Assembly: GCA_019894885.1 (NCBI GenBank)
Contig: JAGXNP010000006.1
Location: 1-43,430, forward strand
Reading direction: 5' to 3'
Length of the DNA: 43,430 nucleotides
DNA from: Promethearchaeota archaeon
GTDB taxonomy: Archaea > Asgardarchaeota > Lokiarchaeia > Sigyniarchaeales > SOKP01
The notes under the pieces were generated by a model. The model was not told the origin of the DNA and searched no databases. It saw only the letters and a program-made list of their open reading frames with translations. Below are positions 8,834 to 16,536 of this stretch, piece after piece. The position numbers and the translations under genes were made by a program. Each line of letters begins with the position of its first letter. Positions within the stretch are counted from its first letter, which is position 1.

Positions 8834-9898
8834 TTGGAATGGATCTTCATCGTTTTGTGTTTTGAATTAGGATTATATTTTCAAGTAAAATATAAAAAGC
8901 AACCAGTGCAGATTAAAAATTCACAGGATATTGGATTTTCCACGCTATTTTATGGAATTTCACTTATGAGATTCTTCCTATTAATAGGTGATTATTATGC
9001 TATTGAAACGATAACTTCCCCTTTTTTAATTTGGTCAAGTGGGAGTTTTAGATTTCTATTTTTAACTTTTGGATATTTATCAATAAATATTGGATTCTTA
9101 TTGTTTACTTTTTATATGGAAAAATATAAAAAATTCTTATTAAAAAAATATTTTTTCACCCTTTGCTTTTTAATACATATTTTTATTTTCATTTCTATGG
9201 TTTTAATTGATCTTGCTAGTATTCCTTATCTTTCAGTTTTACTATTACCGCTTTTCATCATATTTCTACTTATCTATGCAAAAATTTTTGATAAACAAGT
9301 TAAAAAACACAAGATATTTTCTAACGATGGTTTGAAAATGGGATTCTCAATTCTACTTATGCTATCTGGTCATATGCTTACAATAGATTTAGTTTGTTAT
9401 TATTTTGGATTCATAACTAGATTATTCGGAATCAGTATGCAGCTTATCGCGATTGGCTTGACTTTTAAATTGTTCAGAAGTTTTGTTCCCTTTTTTGAAT
9501 TTAATTGGCAAGATAAAATCGAAAATATATATATTTTGAATAGAGATGGGATTAATCTATATAGCAAATCTTTTTTAGAAGAAAGAAAAACTATCGATGA
9601 CCATTTCATATCTGGAGCATTATTTTCAATAAATATTATGCTTAATGAATTAATGAATACCAAAGAAAATAAAATTTCGATCATTAAGAAAAAGAATAAA
9701 ACAGTAACTATTTTTACAAGTGTTTATATTATTGGTGTATTAGTTAGCACAGAGGAACTAGAATTTTTTAAACATAACCTTAAGAGATTAGTTTTAAAAA
9801 TTGAAGTGCTCTATAGAAACCTACTAATCAATTGGAATGGAGATAGAACCCAATTTTATCCAGTAAAAAATATTGTGTCTGATATCTTTTCAATGTGA
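8834..9898 (+). CDS. Seven-helix membrane protein with cytosolic longin-like tail (receptor 2)
   Basis: This 354-residue paralog of the preceding protein starts with TTG at 8834; the frame is open back to a TGA at 8759-8761 but offers no ATG or GTG. Seven hydrophobic segments can be drawn at roughly 2-20, 32-55, 63-92, 105-128, 131-152, 165-195 and 197-220. The junction FFEFNWQDKIENIYILN matches the YEFEWRDNLIKLFIFN junction of receptor 1. The tail (about 225-354) is a clearer longin-like domain: IYILNRDGINLYSKSF, then DDHFISGALFSINIMLNEL, then VTIFTSVYIIGVLVS and a long helix. The same pattern ends the TPR protein at 28952-30670. The start follows the receptor 1 stop by 49 bp, so the two are probably co-transcribed. 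Confidence 0.63.
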   Translation: MEWIFIVLCFELGLYFQVKYKKQPVQIKNSQDIGFSTLFYGISLMRFFLLIGDYYAIETITSPFLIWSSGSFRFLFLTFGYLSINIGFLLFTFYMEKYKKFLLKKYFFTLCFLIHIFIFISMVLIDLASIPYLSVLLLPLFIIFLLIYAKIFDKQVKKHKIFSNDGLKMGFSILLMLSGHMLTIDLVCYYFGFITRLFGISMQLIAIGLTFKLFRSFVPFFEFNWQDKIENIYILNRDGINLYSKSFLEERKTIDDHFISGALFSINIMLNELMNTKENKISIIKKKNKTVTIFTSVYIIGVLVSTEELEFFKHNLKRLVLKIEVLYRNLLINWNGDRTQFYPVKNIVSDIFSM

Positions 9899-9920
9899 AT
9901 AGATTCTTTCTAATTCTTCC

Positions 9921-10045
9921 TTGGAAATCTACGACCAACTTGAAGTAATGTTTAATATCATCATAAATCTCTAAAATTTTCACTAATACTGCTAACTAAA
10001 ATTTTATAAATTGAAATAGCTACTTTTAAAAATAAGGTACATTAT
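9921..10045 (+). repeat. Right copy of direct repeat: relic of a roadblock-GTPase gene 3' end
   Basis: In-frame codons from TTG 9921 to TAA 9972-9974 read LEIYDQLEVMFNIIINL and stop, matching the C-terminus of the first roadblock-GTPase protein with one amino-acid change (Thr to Ile). Before 9921 the similarity ends abruptly, 22 bases after the receptor 2 stop. After the stop the trailer of paralog 1 is also kept, up to the region that precedes paralog 2. This is a gene-end remnant and not a coding gene. Confidence 0.8.
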
Positions 10046-10101
10046 ATTTATGATAAGATGAAGTTTTTCTTTGTCCTATTCAAAAAAGGTGGTAAATTCA
10101 A

Positions 10102-11655
10102 TTGTTAGTAAACAGGCAAAAGCTTTTTAAAGAGATACTTAATAATTTCTTGGAACGCTTTTTCGAAATAGAAGCTATAATTATCTCAGATCTTGAAGGT
10201 TTCGTGATCGCTGGAGAAAAAAGGAAGGATATCGATAGTAACATCGAGATCATATCTGTTCTAACAACGTTTATTAACCCAGTTTTAGAAAGGATAAGAA
10301 ATGAATTCAGTTTCAAGAAATTTGGAACTGCTTCGTTCGATACGGATGAACATCGCTTATTGTTTATTACAATTGACGAAGAAAGAATTTTAAGCTTAAT
10401 TTTTAATAGCATGGCATCAGTTGAAAAAGTGGCACCCTATACCTATTTTTTAGCTGAGAAAGCTGCCCAAATACTTAACATGCAAGGGGATGAATTAATC
10501 CAGCTAGATATCCCCGATTTTGATTCTGAAGCAGATAGGCATGAAAAGCTTAAAGAATCTATATGTCAATCAGAATTGGATGAGTGTGCTAATTATGCCT
10601 TTAAATTTGTTATCGTAGGATCACACGAGGTAGGAAAAACTTCTTTAATCCGACAATTCGTAGAGAGAAAGTTTTCGCACGATTACCGAGCAACTATAGG
10701 ATTAAATATTTTTGCTCATAATTTTGACTTTCAGGGAAACGAAATTCACGTCCAGCTCTGGGATATAGGCGCGCAGCAATATTTTAAAAGATTTCGCAAG
10801 ATATACTACAACGGTGCAGAAGCAGCTTTTATTGTTTTTGATATTACTAACAGAGAATCATTTGAGAAAATCAAAGAGTGGCATGGAGAGATAAATCAGC
10901 TTATTGATGAAAAAAATATCCCTATAGTTATCGTGGGAAATAAGGTCGATTTATCTGAGCAAAGAGTAATATCCACAGCTGAAGGAGAAGATTTAGCCAA
11001 ATTACTATCAGAAACCTATATAGAAACCAGTGCTCTTTCCGGTGAAAATGTGATCGACGCTTTTGAATTAATTGCTTACCACTACATCATTAAAACCAAG
11101 AAAAAAGAAAAAGACGTAATTCGAGAAGATTTAGTGGAAGCTATTCTCTCAACCTTAAAAGAACTCGTTATCTTAGAATTAACATTCATATCTGAAAACA
11201 TGAGTTGGGATCCAGGCTTCCAAACGATAATTAACCTAGAGAACCTCGGTGATTATTCAAAACTCAAGGATAGCAATAAAGAAAAATTATATCCTTATAA
11301 GAACGGTCTAATTTTAAGTAGTTTTGCCTACGACGATTTTAATCTATCTAATTCGGACGGAGTATTCTGCATGTTCGATGCTCGCGATAGGGAAAACATT
11401 GATCCTAAATGGAAGGATATACTTATTGATATTGTTAGAAAAGTGAGAAAGAAACGCGCTGTAATTGTAGGTATTCGAGTATCTGACGACAAAAACTGGT
11501 CTCGGTTAATGGAAGAATTTGTAATCGATAAGGATTTAGAAGAGAAGGTTGTGTCGGTTCTATTCCTAAAAATTGGTCCAGACTATAGAGAAAAGATATA
11601 CGAACATTTGAAGTTAATGCTAGATGTTATAGTTACCACGAGAAAATTAAAATAA
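10102..11655 (+). CDS. roadblock-Ras-like GTPase-degenerate GTPase fusion protein (paralog 2)
   Basis: The 517-residue protein matches the protein at 5293-6858 along its whole length. The start is TTG 10102, supported by AAAGGTGG ending nine bases before it and by alignment of LVNRQKLFKEILNNFL with the N-terminus of paralog 1. The roadblock part covers about 1-125. The GTPase part has G1 GSHEVGKTS (173-181), G2 ATIG, G3 WDIGAQQ, G4 GNKVDL and G5 ETSAL. The C-terminal region again lacks a P-loop but keeps DGVFCMFDARD, RAVIVGIRVSD and VVSVLFLKIG as GTPase-like strands. G1 has His-Glu where paralog 1 has Lys-Ala. The conserved architecture in two copies argues that all three domains are functional. 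It converges on the dehydrogenase gene with only a few bases between the stops. Confidence 0.85.
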   Translation: MLVNRQKLFKEILNNFLERFFEIEAIIISDLEGFVIAGEKRKDIDSNIEIISVLTTFINPVLERIRNEFSFKKFGTASFDTDEHRLLFITIDEERILSLIFNSMASVEKVAPYTYFLAEKAAQILNMQGDELIQLDIPDFDSEADRHEKLKESICQSELDECANYAFKFVIVGSHEVGKTSLIRQFVERKFSHDYRATIGLNIFAHNFDFQGNEIHVQLWDIGAQQYFKRFRKIYYNGAEAAFIVFDITNRESFEKIKEWHGEINQLIDEKNIPIVIVGNKVDLSEQRVISTAEGEDLAKLLSETYIETSALSGENVIDAFELIAYHYIIKTKKKEKDVIREDLVEAILSTLKELVILELTFISENMSWDPGFQTIINLENLGDYSKLKDSNKEKLYPYKNGLILSSFAYDDFNLSNSDGVFCMFDARDRENIDPKWKDILIDIVRKVRKKRAVIVGIRVSDDKNWSRLMEEFVIDKDLEEKVVSVLFLKIGPDYREKIYEHLKLMLDVIVTTRKLK

Positions 11656-11662
11656 TAGATGT

Positions 11663-12727
11663 TTATGCTTTTAGCCTATTTTTAAGTTTAATAGAAATTA
11701 GATCACCCATTTCTATAGTGGTAAGTGATTTCAAGCTATCATTTTTAATGTCAGTAGTCCTTCCTTCTAATAAAGCCTCTTCAACAGCAGTATCTATATC
11801 CTTTCCTATTTCGGACGAGTCAAATGATTCTTCGAACATTAATTTTACGCTTAAAATCGTGCCTATAGGATTTGCAATTCCTTTTCCAGCTATATCGGGG
11901 GCCGAGCCGTGAATTGGTTCGTACATTGACACCTTTCCGGGATGAATGTTTCCACTTGAGCCCATTCCTAGACCTCCTATAAGGAACGCCCCTTCATCGC
12001 TAATAATATCTCCAAACATATTTCCTGTGACTACAGTTTGAAATCTATGAGGTGCTCTTATTAGCCACTGGGTAAATGCGTCAATGTATATATCTTCTGT
12101 TTCTATATTTGAATAGTTTCCACTCATTTCGTGAAAGATTTTTCTCCATAATTTACTTGTGTTCAGAAGATTAGCTTTATCAACGGAGGTAACAATTTTA
12201 TGGTCCTTTCTTTGTGCAAATTCAAACGCAAATTTAATAATCCGCTCGCAACCGTCTCTGGTGTAAAGCATTAAGTTCTCTGCTGAGTCTTCTCCCAAAT
12301 TACCTACATTCTTATAAAGCCCTTCGGTATTTTCCCTCACAAAAGTAATGTCAATACCCCTTCCTATAAATTCGCTTTTTAAAGGACATTTCTCGCGAAG
12401 TACATTATATAATTTAATGGGTCTCAAATTAACATATAAATCTAAACCTTGCCGTATTTTCATAATAGCACTTTCTGCTACACCAGGGGGTAAATCAGGC
12501 AAACCAAGAGCGCCAAATAATATTGCATCAGAATTTTTAATAGTATCAAACGATTTTTCAGGAAGGTTAGTACCAAATTCCTTCCAAACTTCACCTCCTG
12601 CTGGCGCGTCTTTAAATTCAAAATCATAATCCGTGAACTCTGAAACGATCTTGAGAATTTTAACTCCTTCGTTCACAACTTCGGGGCCGCAACCATCACC
12701 ACGAGTGATTGCTATTATTTTCTTCAT
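11663..12727 (-). CDS. 3-isopropylmalate dehydrogenase-type decarboxylating dehydrogenase
   Basis: This is a member of the isocitrate/isopropylmalate dehydrogenase family, which oxidatively decarboxylates (2R,3S)-3-hydroxy acids with NAD or NADP. In the 354 residues I see RGDGCGPEVV at the N-terminus, the substrate-binding arginines in KIRQGLDLYVNLRP, FVRENTEGLY, the Lys in SVDKANLL, the metal-binding aspartates in TGNMFGDIISDEGA, and the cofactor loop EPIHGSAPDIAGKGIANPIG. HGSAPDIAGKGIANP fits leucine-pathway enzymes (LeuB), but homoisocitrate or tartrate/malate dehydrogenases of the family look alike. No leuA, leuC or leuD gene is beside it, so I give no symbol. Confidence 0.85.
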   Translation of the reverse strand: MKKIIAITRGDGCGPEVVNEGVKILKIVSEFTDYDFEFKDAPAGGEVWKEFGTNLPEKSFDTIKNSDAILFGALGLPDLPPGVAESAIMKIRQGLDLYVNLRPIKLYNVLREKCPLKSEFIGRGIDITFVRENTEGLYKNVGNLGEDSAENLMLYTRDGCERIIKFAFEFAQRKDHKIVTSVDKANLLNTSKLWRKIFHEMSGNYSNIETEDIYIDAFTQWLIRAPHRFQTVVTGNMFGDIISDEGAFLIGGLGMGSSGNIHPGKVSMYEPIHGSAPDIAGKGIANPIGTILSVKLMFEESFDSSEIGKDIDTAVEEALLEGRTTDIKNDSLKSLTTIEMGDLISIKLKNRLKA

Positions 12728-12864
12728 ACCGATTATCTACTATATTTTTAAAAAACTACTTAGTATCTATAATAGAAGATTTAAATATTATTCTTAATTC
12801 TTCTTGTTTAAAATTATTCAAAGTGAGTAAAAATGTCGTCGTTAGCTGATAGTTTTTTTGATGT

Positions 12865-13116
12865 ATGGTTTACACACTTACTATTTTTATCATCTTTACT
12901 GGAACTTTATTTGTAACATTTATTGCTCCTATGAATGTTTTTCCAGGAAGCATTCTATTTCCTAAATATGTCGAAGTTTGTGAGCTAAGCTGTTACATGA
13001 CAGAAATCCCCATTAACAACCTCTGGGGTGGACTGATTAATGGTGCTGTTTATGGAGTATTAGGAACGATGGGATATCTAGGTGTTCGTTCGATTTGGAG
13101 AAAGTTAAAGAAATGA
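12865..13116 (+). CDS. Small membrane protein of unknown function
   Basis: The 83-residue protein has two likely membrane segments: about residues 2-22 (TLTIFIIFTGTLFVTFIAP) and about 50-73 (LWGGLINGAVYGVLGTMGYLGV). A loop between them holds two cysteines (CELSC). The C-terminus is basic (RSIWRKLKK), which would sit in the cytoplasm. A stop codon just upstream in frame (12859-12861) fixes the start at or after 12865. I do not recognise a family. It stands alone between a gene on the other strand and an acetyltransferase 119 bp further on. Confidence 0.6.
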   Translation: MVYTLTIFIIFTGTLFVTFIAPMNVFPGSILFPKYVEVCELSCYMTEIPINNLWGGLINGAVYGVLGTMGYLGVRSIWRKLKK

Positions 13117-13235
13117 AAAAATTACATAATAATTTATTATCGATTTTTTAGGTAATTAATTAAAATACTATTTATAATAAAATTAGAAAAGATAAAATGC
13201 AATCAAGATCAGTTTTAATATAGAAATAAGAGAGA

Positions 13236-13826
13236 ATGAGTGAAATGGAAATTATTGTTAGACCTTTGAGTTCTAAGTTAATTGAAGACTTCTTAAATTT
13301 TTTCGACAATGTAGCTTTTACAGATAATCCCGATTGGTCTAGATGCTACTGTCAATTTTATCATTTCCCTGGAAGTATAAAAGAATGGAAAGATACTTCA
13401 AAAGAGGAAAACAGAAACGCATCAGAAAAATTAATCCTTGAGGAAAGGATGAAAGGATTTCTCGCTTATGTAAACAATCAACCAATTGGGTGGTGTAATG
13501 TTAATAACAAAGAAGTTTATACAAAGATTCCCTACGAGGACGAATCTGAAGAAGATACGAAAGATAAAATTGCTTCAATCGTTTGTTTTGTAATCTCACC
13601 CACTTACAGGAAAAAAGGCGTAGCACGTTTTTTATTGCAAAAAACAATAATTAATTTAAGGGAAAACGGATTCAAATGGTTAGAATCGTATCCTAGAAAG
13701 GGTGAATTATCTGATGCTCATAGCTACCATGGACCAGTTTCATTATACTCTTCTGAAGGATTTTTTGTAGTTAAAGAGACAGAAGATTTTTTGGTAATGA
13801 GGAAAAATTTAACTAATCCTACTTAA
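13236..13826 (+). CDS. GNAT-family acetyltransferase
   Basis: The 196-residue protein fits the GNAT fold, which moves an acetyl group from acetyl-CoA to an amine. The core is at about 65-185: FLAYVNNQPIGWCNV, then IVCFVISPTYRKKGVARFLLQ, where RKKGVA is the pyrophosphate-binding motif A (R/QxxGxA), then a strand and helix ending in SLYSSEGFFVV. The N-terminal part contains WSRCYCQFYHFPGSIKEW, a Cys/Trp-rich segment known from a subset of GNATs that act on small molecules or drugs. It is not closely similar to the three tandem acetyltransferases further on. The substrate is unknown. Confidence 0.85.
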   Translation: MSEMEIIVRPLSSKLIEDFLNFFDNVAFTDNPDWSRCYCQFYHFPGSIKEWKDTSKEENRNASEKLILEERMKGFLAYVNNQPIGWCNVNNKEVYTKIPYEDESEEDTKDKIASIVCFVISPTYRKKGVARFLLQKTIINLRENGFKWLESYPRKGELSDAHSYHGPVSLYSSEGFFVVKETEDFLVMRKNLTNPT

Positions 13827-14192
13827 AATATGTGTTCTATTAAATAAAACCTTATTCTATCATTTAATTTTTCTTATCAGGAGAAATATAATACCAATAA
13901 TTAGTATTTAAAGAATTGGTATAATATTTCATTAAACTAAATTAATCCTAGTACACATTTCCAAATTAAAAAAAATCTCTGATCTAAAAGCTCAACAGTG
14001 TGTTTATCGCCTTTCTTCTCTCACATCGCAATTTTGTCGATCGGGCGATATTATTAACCGAAACATATACTATCGAAAAAATTAGGCAACTTTTAAATAT
14101 ATGAATGAAAATATATTATATAATAAAGTTCAAAGTAAAATATAGGAACTTTATAAAAAATATTACTAAATTAAAAGTGGAGGAATGAAATA
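13827..14192. other. Intergenic region with a GC-richer foldable island
   Basis: The 366 bp before the histone gene hold no supportable ORF. A perfect inverted repeat ATACCAAT/ATTGGTAT lies at 13891-13898 and 13915-13922. A patch that is clearly less AT-rich than its surroundings (about 13979-14060) contains TATCGCC (14005-14011) pairing with GGCGATA (14044-14050) and, inside it, ATCG (14025-14028) pairing with CGAT (14038-14041). On the minus strand the patch is followed by eight T. A small RNA is possible; I could not place it in a known class. Confidence 0.3.
14116..14124 (+). promoter_or_regulatory. Candidate TATA box for the histone gene
   Basis: TTATATAAT lies 69 bp before the histone start, which would give a leader of about 45 bases. 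A second candidate, TTTATAAAA at about 14150-14158, is nearer. The coding start itself has the ribosome binding site GGAGG at 14179-14183, nine bases before ATG. Confidence 0.35.
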
Positions 14193-14405
14193 ATGGCTAA
14201 AAAAGTATTTGCCTGGTCACCAGTTAGGAAATTAATGAAAGATAACGGCGCTGAAATGGTTGCTCGTGAAGCAGTTGATGCATTAATCGATTATCTTGAA
14301 AAAGTTGCCAGAGGCGTAACAAATAAAGCTCTTGAAATGACTCGTCACGCTGGTAGAAAGAAACTAACTGATAACGACATGAACTTGGCAATGAAATTAA
14401 TGTAA
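14193..14405 (+). CDS. Archaeal histone
   Basis: The 70-residue protein is a single histone fold of the HMf type, the DNA-wrapping chromatin protein. The three helices can be followed: SPVRKLMKDNGAEMV, then REAVDALIDYLEKVARGVTNKALEMTRHAG, then TDNDMNLAMKLM. The loop RHAGRKKLTDND keeps the Arg and Thr-Asp pairing residues that join loops L1 and L2 with DNA contacts. There is no N-terminal or C-terminal tail. It has a strong ribosome binding site, its own candidate promoter and a T-rich end, so it is probably a monocistronic, highly expressed gene. Confidence 0.95.
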   Translation: MAKKVFAWSPVRKLMKDNGAEMVAREAVDALIDYLEKVARGVTNKALEMTRHAGRKKLTDNDMNLAMKLM

Positions 14406-14428
14406 AAGGAAAAATATTGAATTTCAAT

Positions 14429-14451
14429 TATTTTTTTTATTTTTTTTTATA
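14429..14451 (+). terminator. T-rich terminator of the histone gene
   Basis: Two T runs of eight and nine bases, separated by a short spacer, begin about 25 bp after the histone stop. Archaeal RNA polymerase terminates at such T tracts. Confidence 0.6.
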
Positions 14452-14482
14452 AAATTATTTAAACTAAATTCTATTCAAAACT

Positions 14483-14504
14483 AAGTTCGAACTATCTCGA
14501 ACTT
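14483..14504. promoter_or_regulatory. Operator-like inverted repeat before the MFS gene
   Basis: AAGTTCGA (14483-14490) and TCGAACTT (14497-14504) form a perfect 8-bp dyad around a 6-base spacer. It lies 58 bp before the MFS start, roughly where a promoter would be, so a dimeric repressor of the transporter could bind here. The spacing also permits a small hairpin in RNA. Confidence 0.4.
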
Positions 14505-14562
14505 TGTAATCATTAAATTAATAAAAAATGAATTCTGGTTAATTTTATATGAGTGATATCTC

Positions 14563-15753
14563 GTGAGTCAAGAAGAATCTAAAAATAAATTCTCAGGAAA
14601 TATTTGGAAGTTCTATTTGTATGCATTTATCTTTGGAATTCATACCGTCAGGGGTGTATACTACCCTTATATGACGGTGTGGGGTGGTTTAACCTTCTTT
14701 GAGATGATGCTCTTACAAAGTTATTTTATGTTTATGATTTTTATCCTTGAAATCCCCTCTGGAGCTATCGCTGATCATTTGAGTAGGAAAACTGCGTTGG
14801 CTTTATCTGCTTTATGCGTAGTTTCAGCGGCATTTACATACAGTATATTTCCGAATATTTTTTTATTCTTATTAGCAGAAACATTGTGGGCGTTTGGTAT
14901 TGCTCTATCTTCAGGTACAGACGAAGCGTTTATGTATAGCACTTTAAAAATGTCAGACGAAGAAGATAAATTACCAAAGATTTTGGGAAGAACTCAATTT
15001 ATGTATCTAATAGCAAATGTTATATCAGCGCCTTTAGGTTCTGTTATTGCAGAGGTTGTCTCTTTAAAGTTTACTATGACTTGTTTAGGATTGATTTATA
15101 TTGGAGCATTTCTTACTTCACTTACCTTTAAGGAACCTAAATTTAAAAGAGAAGAAAAAACCAAAAGTTACTTAACGATATTAAAAGACGGTTTTAACGA
15201 GCTAAAAAAAAATAAAATTTTACGAATCCTTTGTTTCGACAGATTATATATAAATATTTGTATATACCTCTTATTCTGGACTTATCAACCCTATCTAGCT
15301 GCTGTCAATATCCCAATAGTATTGTTTGGATTTATCCTGGCGGGAATGAATATATTCAATGCAATTTTCAACGAATTAATTCCGAGATTCTTAAAAAAAG
15401 TCAATAAAAAGAAAGATTTATTGATTTTTGTTAATCTTATCAGCGGATTTGCATTTGTTATACTAGGATTTGCTGTAATTCCCCTTTTAGGTATATTTAT
15501 GCTTTTTCTTATTGTTGGTTTTGGATACACTCGAGGACTGATTTATATTCATGGTATTAATACGCAAATTGAATCTGAAAATAGAGCTACCGTTCTTAGC
15601 ACGATTAACATGTTTGGAAGCATATCAAGGGCGATTTTGTATCCATTTATCGGACTTGTTGTAGAATGGAACCTTTTTGCTATGTTTATAATAATAGGAA
15701 TTATGATTTTAATCCTTACAGCTTTTACTAGAGTAAAAAGTGAATATCTTTAG
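14563..15753 (+). CDS. Major facilitator superfamily transporter
   Basis: The 396-residue protein has about twelve hydrophobic segments in two halves joined by a charged central loop near 185-225 (EPKFKREEKTKSYLTILKDG). The MFS signature between helices 2 and 3 reads GAIADHLSRKTAL, close to the G-x-x-x-D-x-x-x-R-R/K consensus. DEAFMYSTL in the fourth or fifth helix region is common in small-molecule and drug/sugar MFS members with unknown substrates. The start is GTG 14563; an earlier ATG at 14549 runs into a stop at once. The operator-like dyad upstream suggests regulated expression. The substrate cannot be inferred. Confidence 0.87.
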   Translation: MSQEESKNKFSGNIWKFYLYAFIFGIHTVRGVYYPYMTVWGGLTFFEMMLLQSYFMFMIFILEIPSGAIADHLSRKTALALSALCVVSAAFTYSIFPNIFLFLLAETLWAFGIALSSGTDEAFMYSTLKMSDEEDKLPKILGRTQFMYLIANVISAPLGSVIAEVVSLKFTMTCLGLIYIGAFLTSLTFKEPKFKREEKTKSYLTILKDGFNELKKNKILRILCFDRLYINICIYLLFWTYQPYLAAVNIPIVLFGFILAGMNIFNAIFNELIPRFLKKVNKKKDLLIFVNLISGFAFVILGFAVIPLLGIFMLFLIVGFGYTRGLIYIHGINTQIESENRATVLSTINMFGSISRAILYPFIGLVVEWNLFAMFIIIGIMILILTAFTRVKSEYL

Positions 15754-15842
15754 CCAATTCCATTTATAGTCATTATTTTCGCAGTTCCAAATTATATTGA
15801 AGAATTCTTAAATTATAAAAGGAAATTGGTTAATTTATGTTG

Positions 15843-15899
15843 GAAATTCAAATGGAAGAAAATAGAAAAAATTTTAATTCTTTCTTCCATTAAAATTTC
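15843..15899 (+). terminator. Long hairpin between MFS gene and acetyltransferase cluster
   Basis: AATGGAAGAAA (15851-15861) pairs perfectly with TTTCTTCCATT (15881-15891). An outer stem GAAATT (15843-15848)/AATTTC (15894-15899) and an inner GAA (15865-15867)/TTC (15878-15880) extend it. It starts 90 bp after the MFS stop and ends 44 bp before the first acetyltransferase. It could end the MFS transcript, stabilise an mRNA end or be a palindromic protein site. Confidence 0.4.
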
Positions 15900-15942
15900 T
15901 CATTCAAAGTAAAAAATTATTGATAAATTTTAGGTTTAAAAC

Positions 15943-16533
15943 ATGACTGAAGTTAAAGAAAATAAGGAACACGAAATCGAGGTTTTTCCTTTCATTGAGG
16001 GAGAATCCATTGATTTAGTTGCTACAAATTCTAAATGGGTACAATTAATGTGCAAATGGCAAAATGATCCAAATGTTCGTCGTTACGCTCGAAATATGTG
16101 GCCCATTACTATAGAAGAAGTAAAAAAATGGTTCGAGCCTACTCCAGACAAGCATACGAGAGAATTCGTTGTTTTTAATATTTACCATAAACGCGACAAA
16201 CGCCCAATCGGTACAGTTGGATTTGGACGTATAAATTGGGTTAACAGGAATGCAAATATTTTCGCTGCTATTGGAGAGCCGGAATATTGGGGAAAGGGTA
16301 TCGCTATTGAGGCAAATAAATTATTGATTAAATATGGATTTACTGAATTAAACTTTCATAAAATATATGCAGGAGTATTTACGCCGAATAAAAGATCACT
16401 TCGAGCAGCAGAGAAATTGGGTTTTGAACAGGAAGCAATTTTAAAAGAAGAGATGTTTGTTGACGGAGTGTATCATGATCTTCATAAATTCGCACTTTTC
16501 AAGAGAGATTGGATTAAATCCAATCAAAATTAA
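15943..16533 (+). CDS. RimJ/RimL-type GNAT acetyltransferase, tandem copy 1
   Basis: This is the first of three adjacent paralogs. The 196-residue protein follows the RimJ/RimL pattern, N-acetylation of a protein N-terminus or of a small amine. It shows the N-terminal LVATNSKWVQLMCKWQNDPNVRR with the conserved W-x-N-D-P, then DKRPIGTVGF, then GEPEYWGKGIAIEANKLL holding the CoA motif WGKGIA, then the PNKRSLRAAEKLGF helix and a final strand FKRDWI. All three start with a short acidic leader ending IEVFPFIEG. Copies 1 and 2 share a stretch of 51 identical bases (16285-16335 against 16965-17015), so their duplication or conversion is recent. The substrate is unknown. Confidence 0.88.
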   Translation: MTEVKENKEHEIEVFPFIEGESIDLVATNSKWVQLMCKWQNDPNVRRYARNMWPITIEEVKKWFEPTPDKHTREFVVFNIYHKRDKRPIGTVGFGRINWVNRNANIFAAIGEPEYWGKGIAIEANKLLIKYGFTELNFHKIYAGVFTPNKRSLRAAEKLGFEQEAILKEEMFVDGVYHDLHKFALFKRDWIKSNQN

Positions 16534-16536
16534 TCA

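Noticed and set aside
13979-14060. C/D box or H/ACA guide RNA in the GC-richer island
   Set aside because: I could not find a properly spaced pair of RTGATGA and CTGA boxes or an H/ACA kink-turn, so I left it as an unclassified island.
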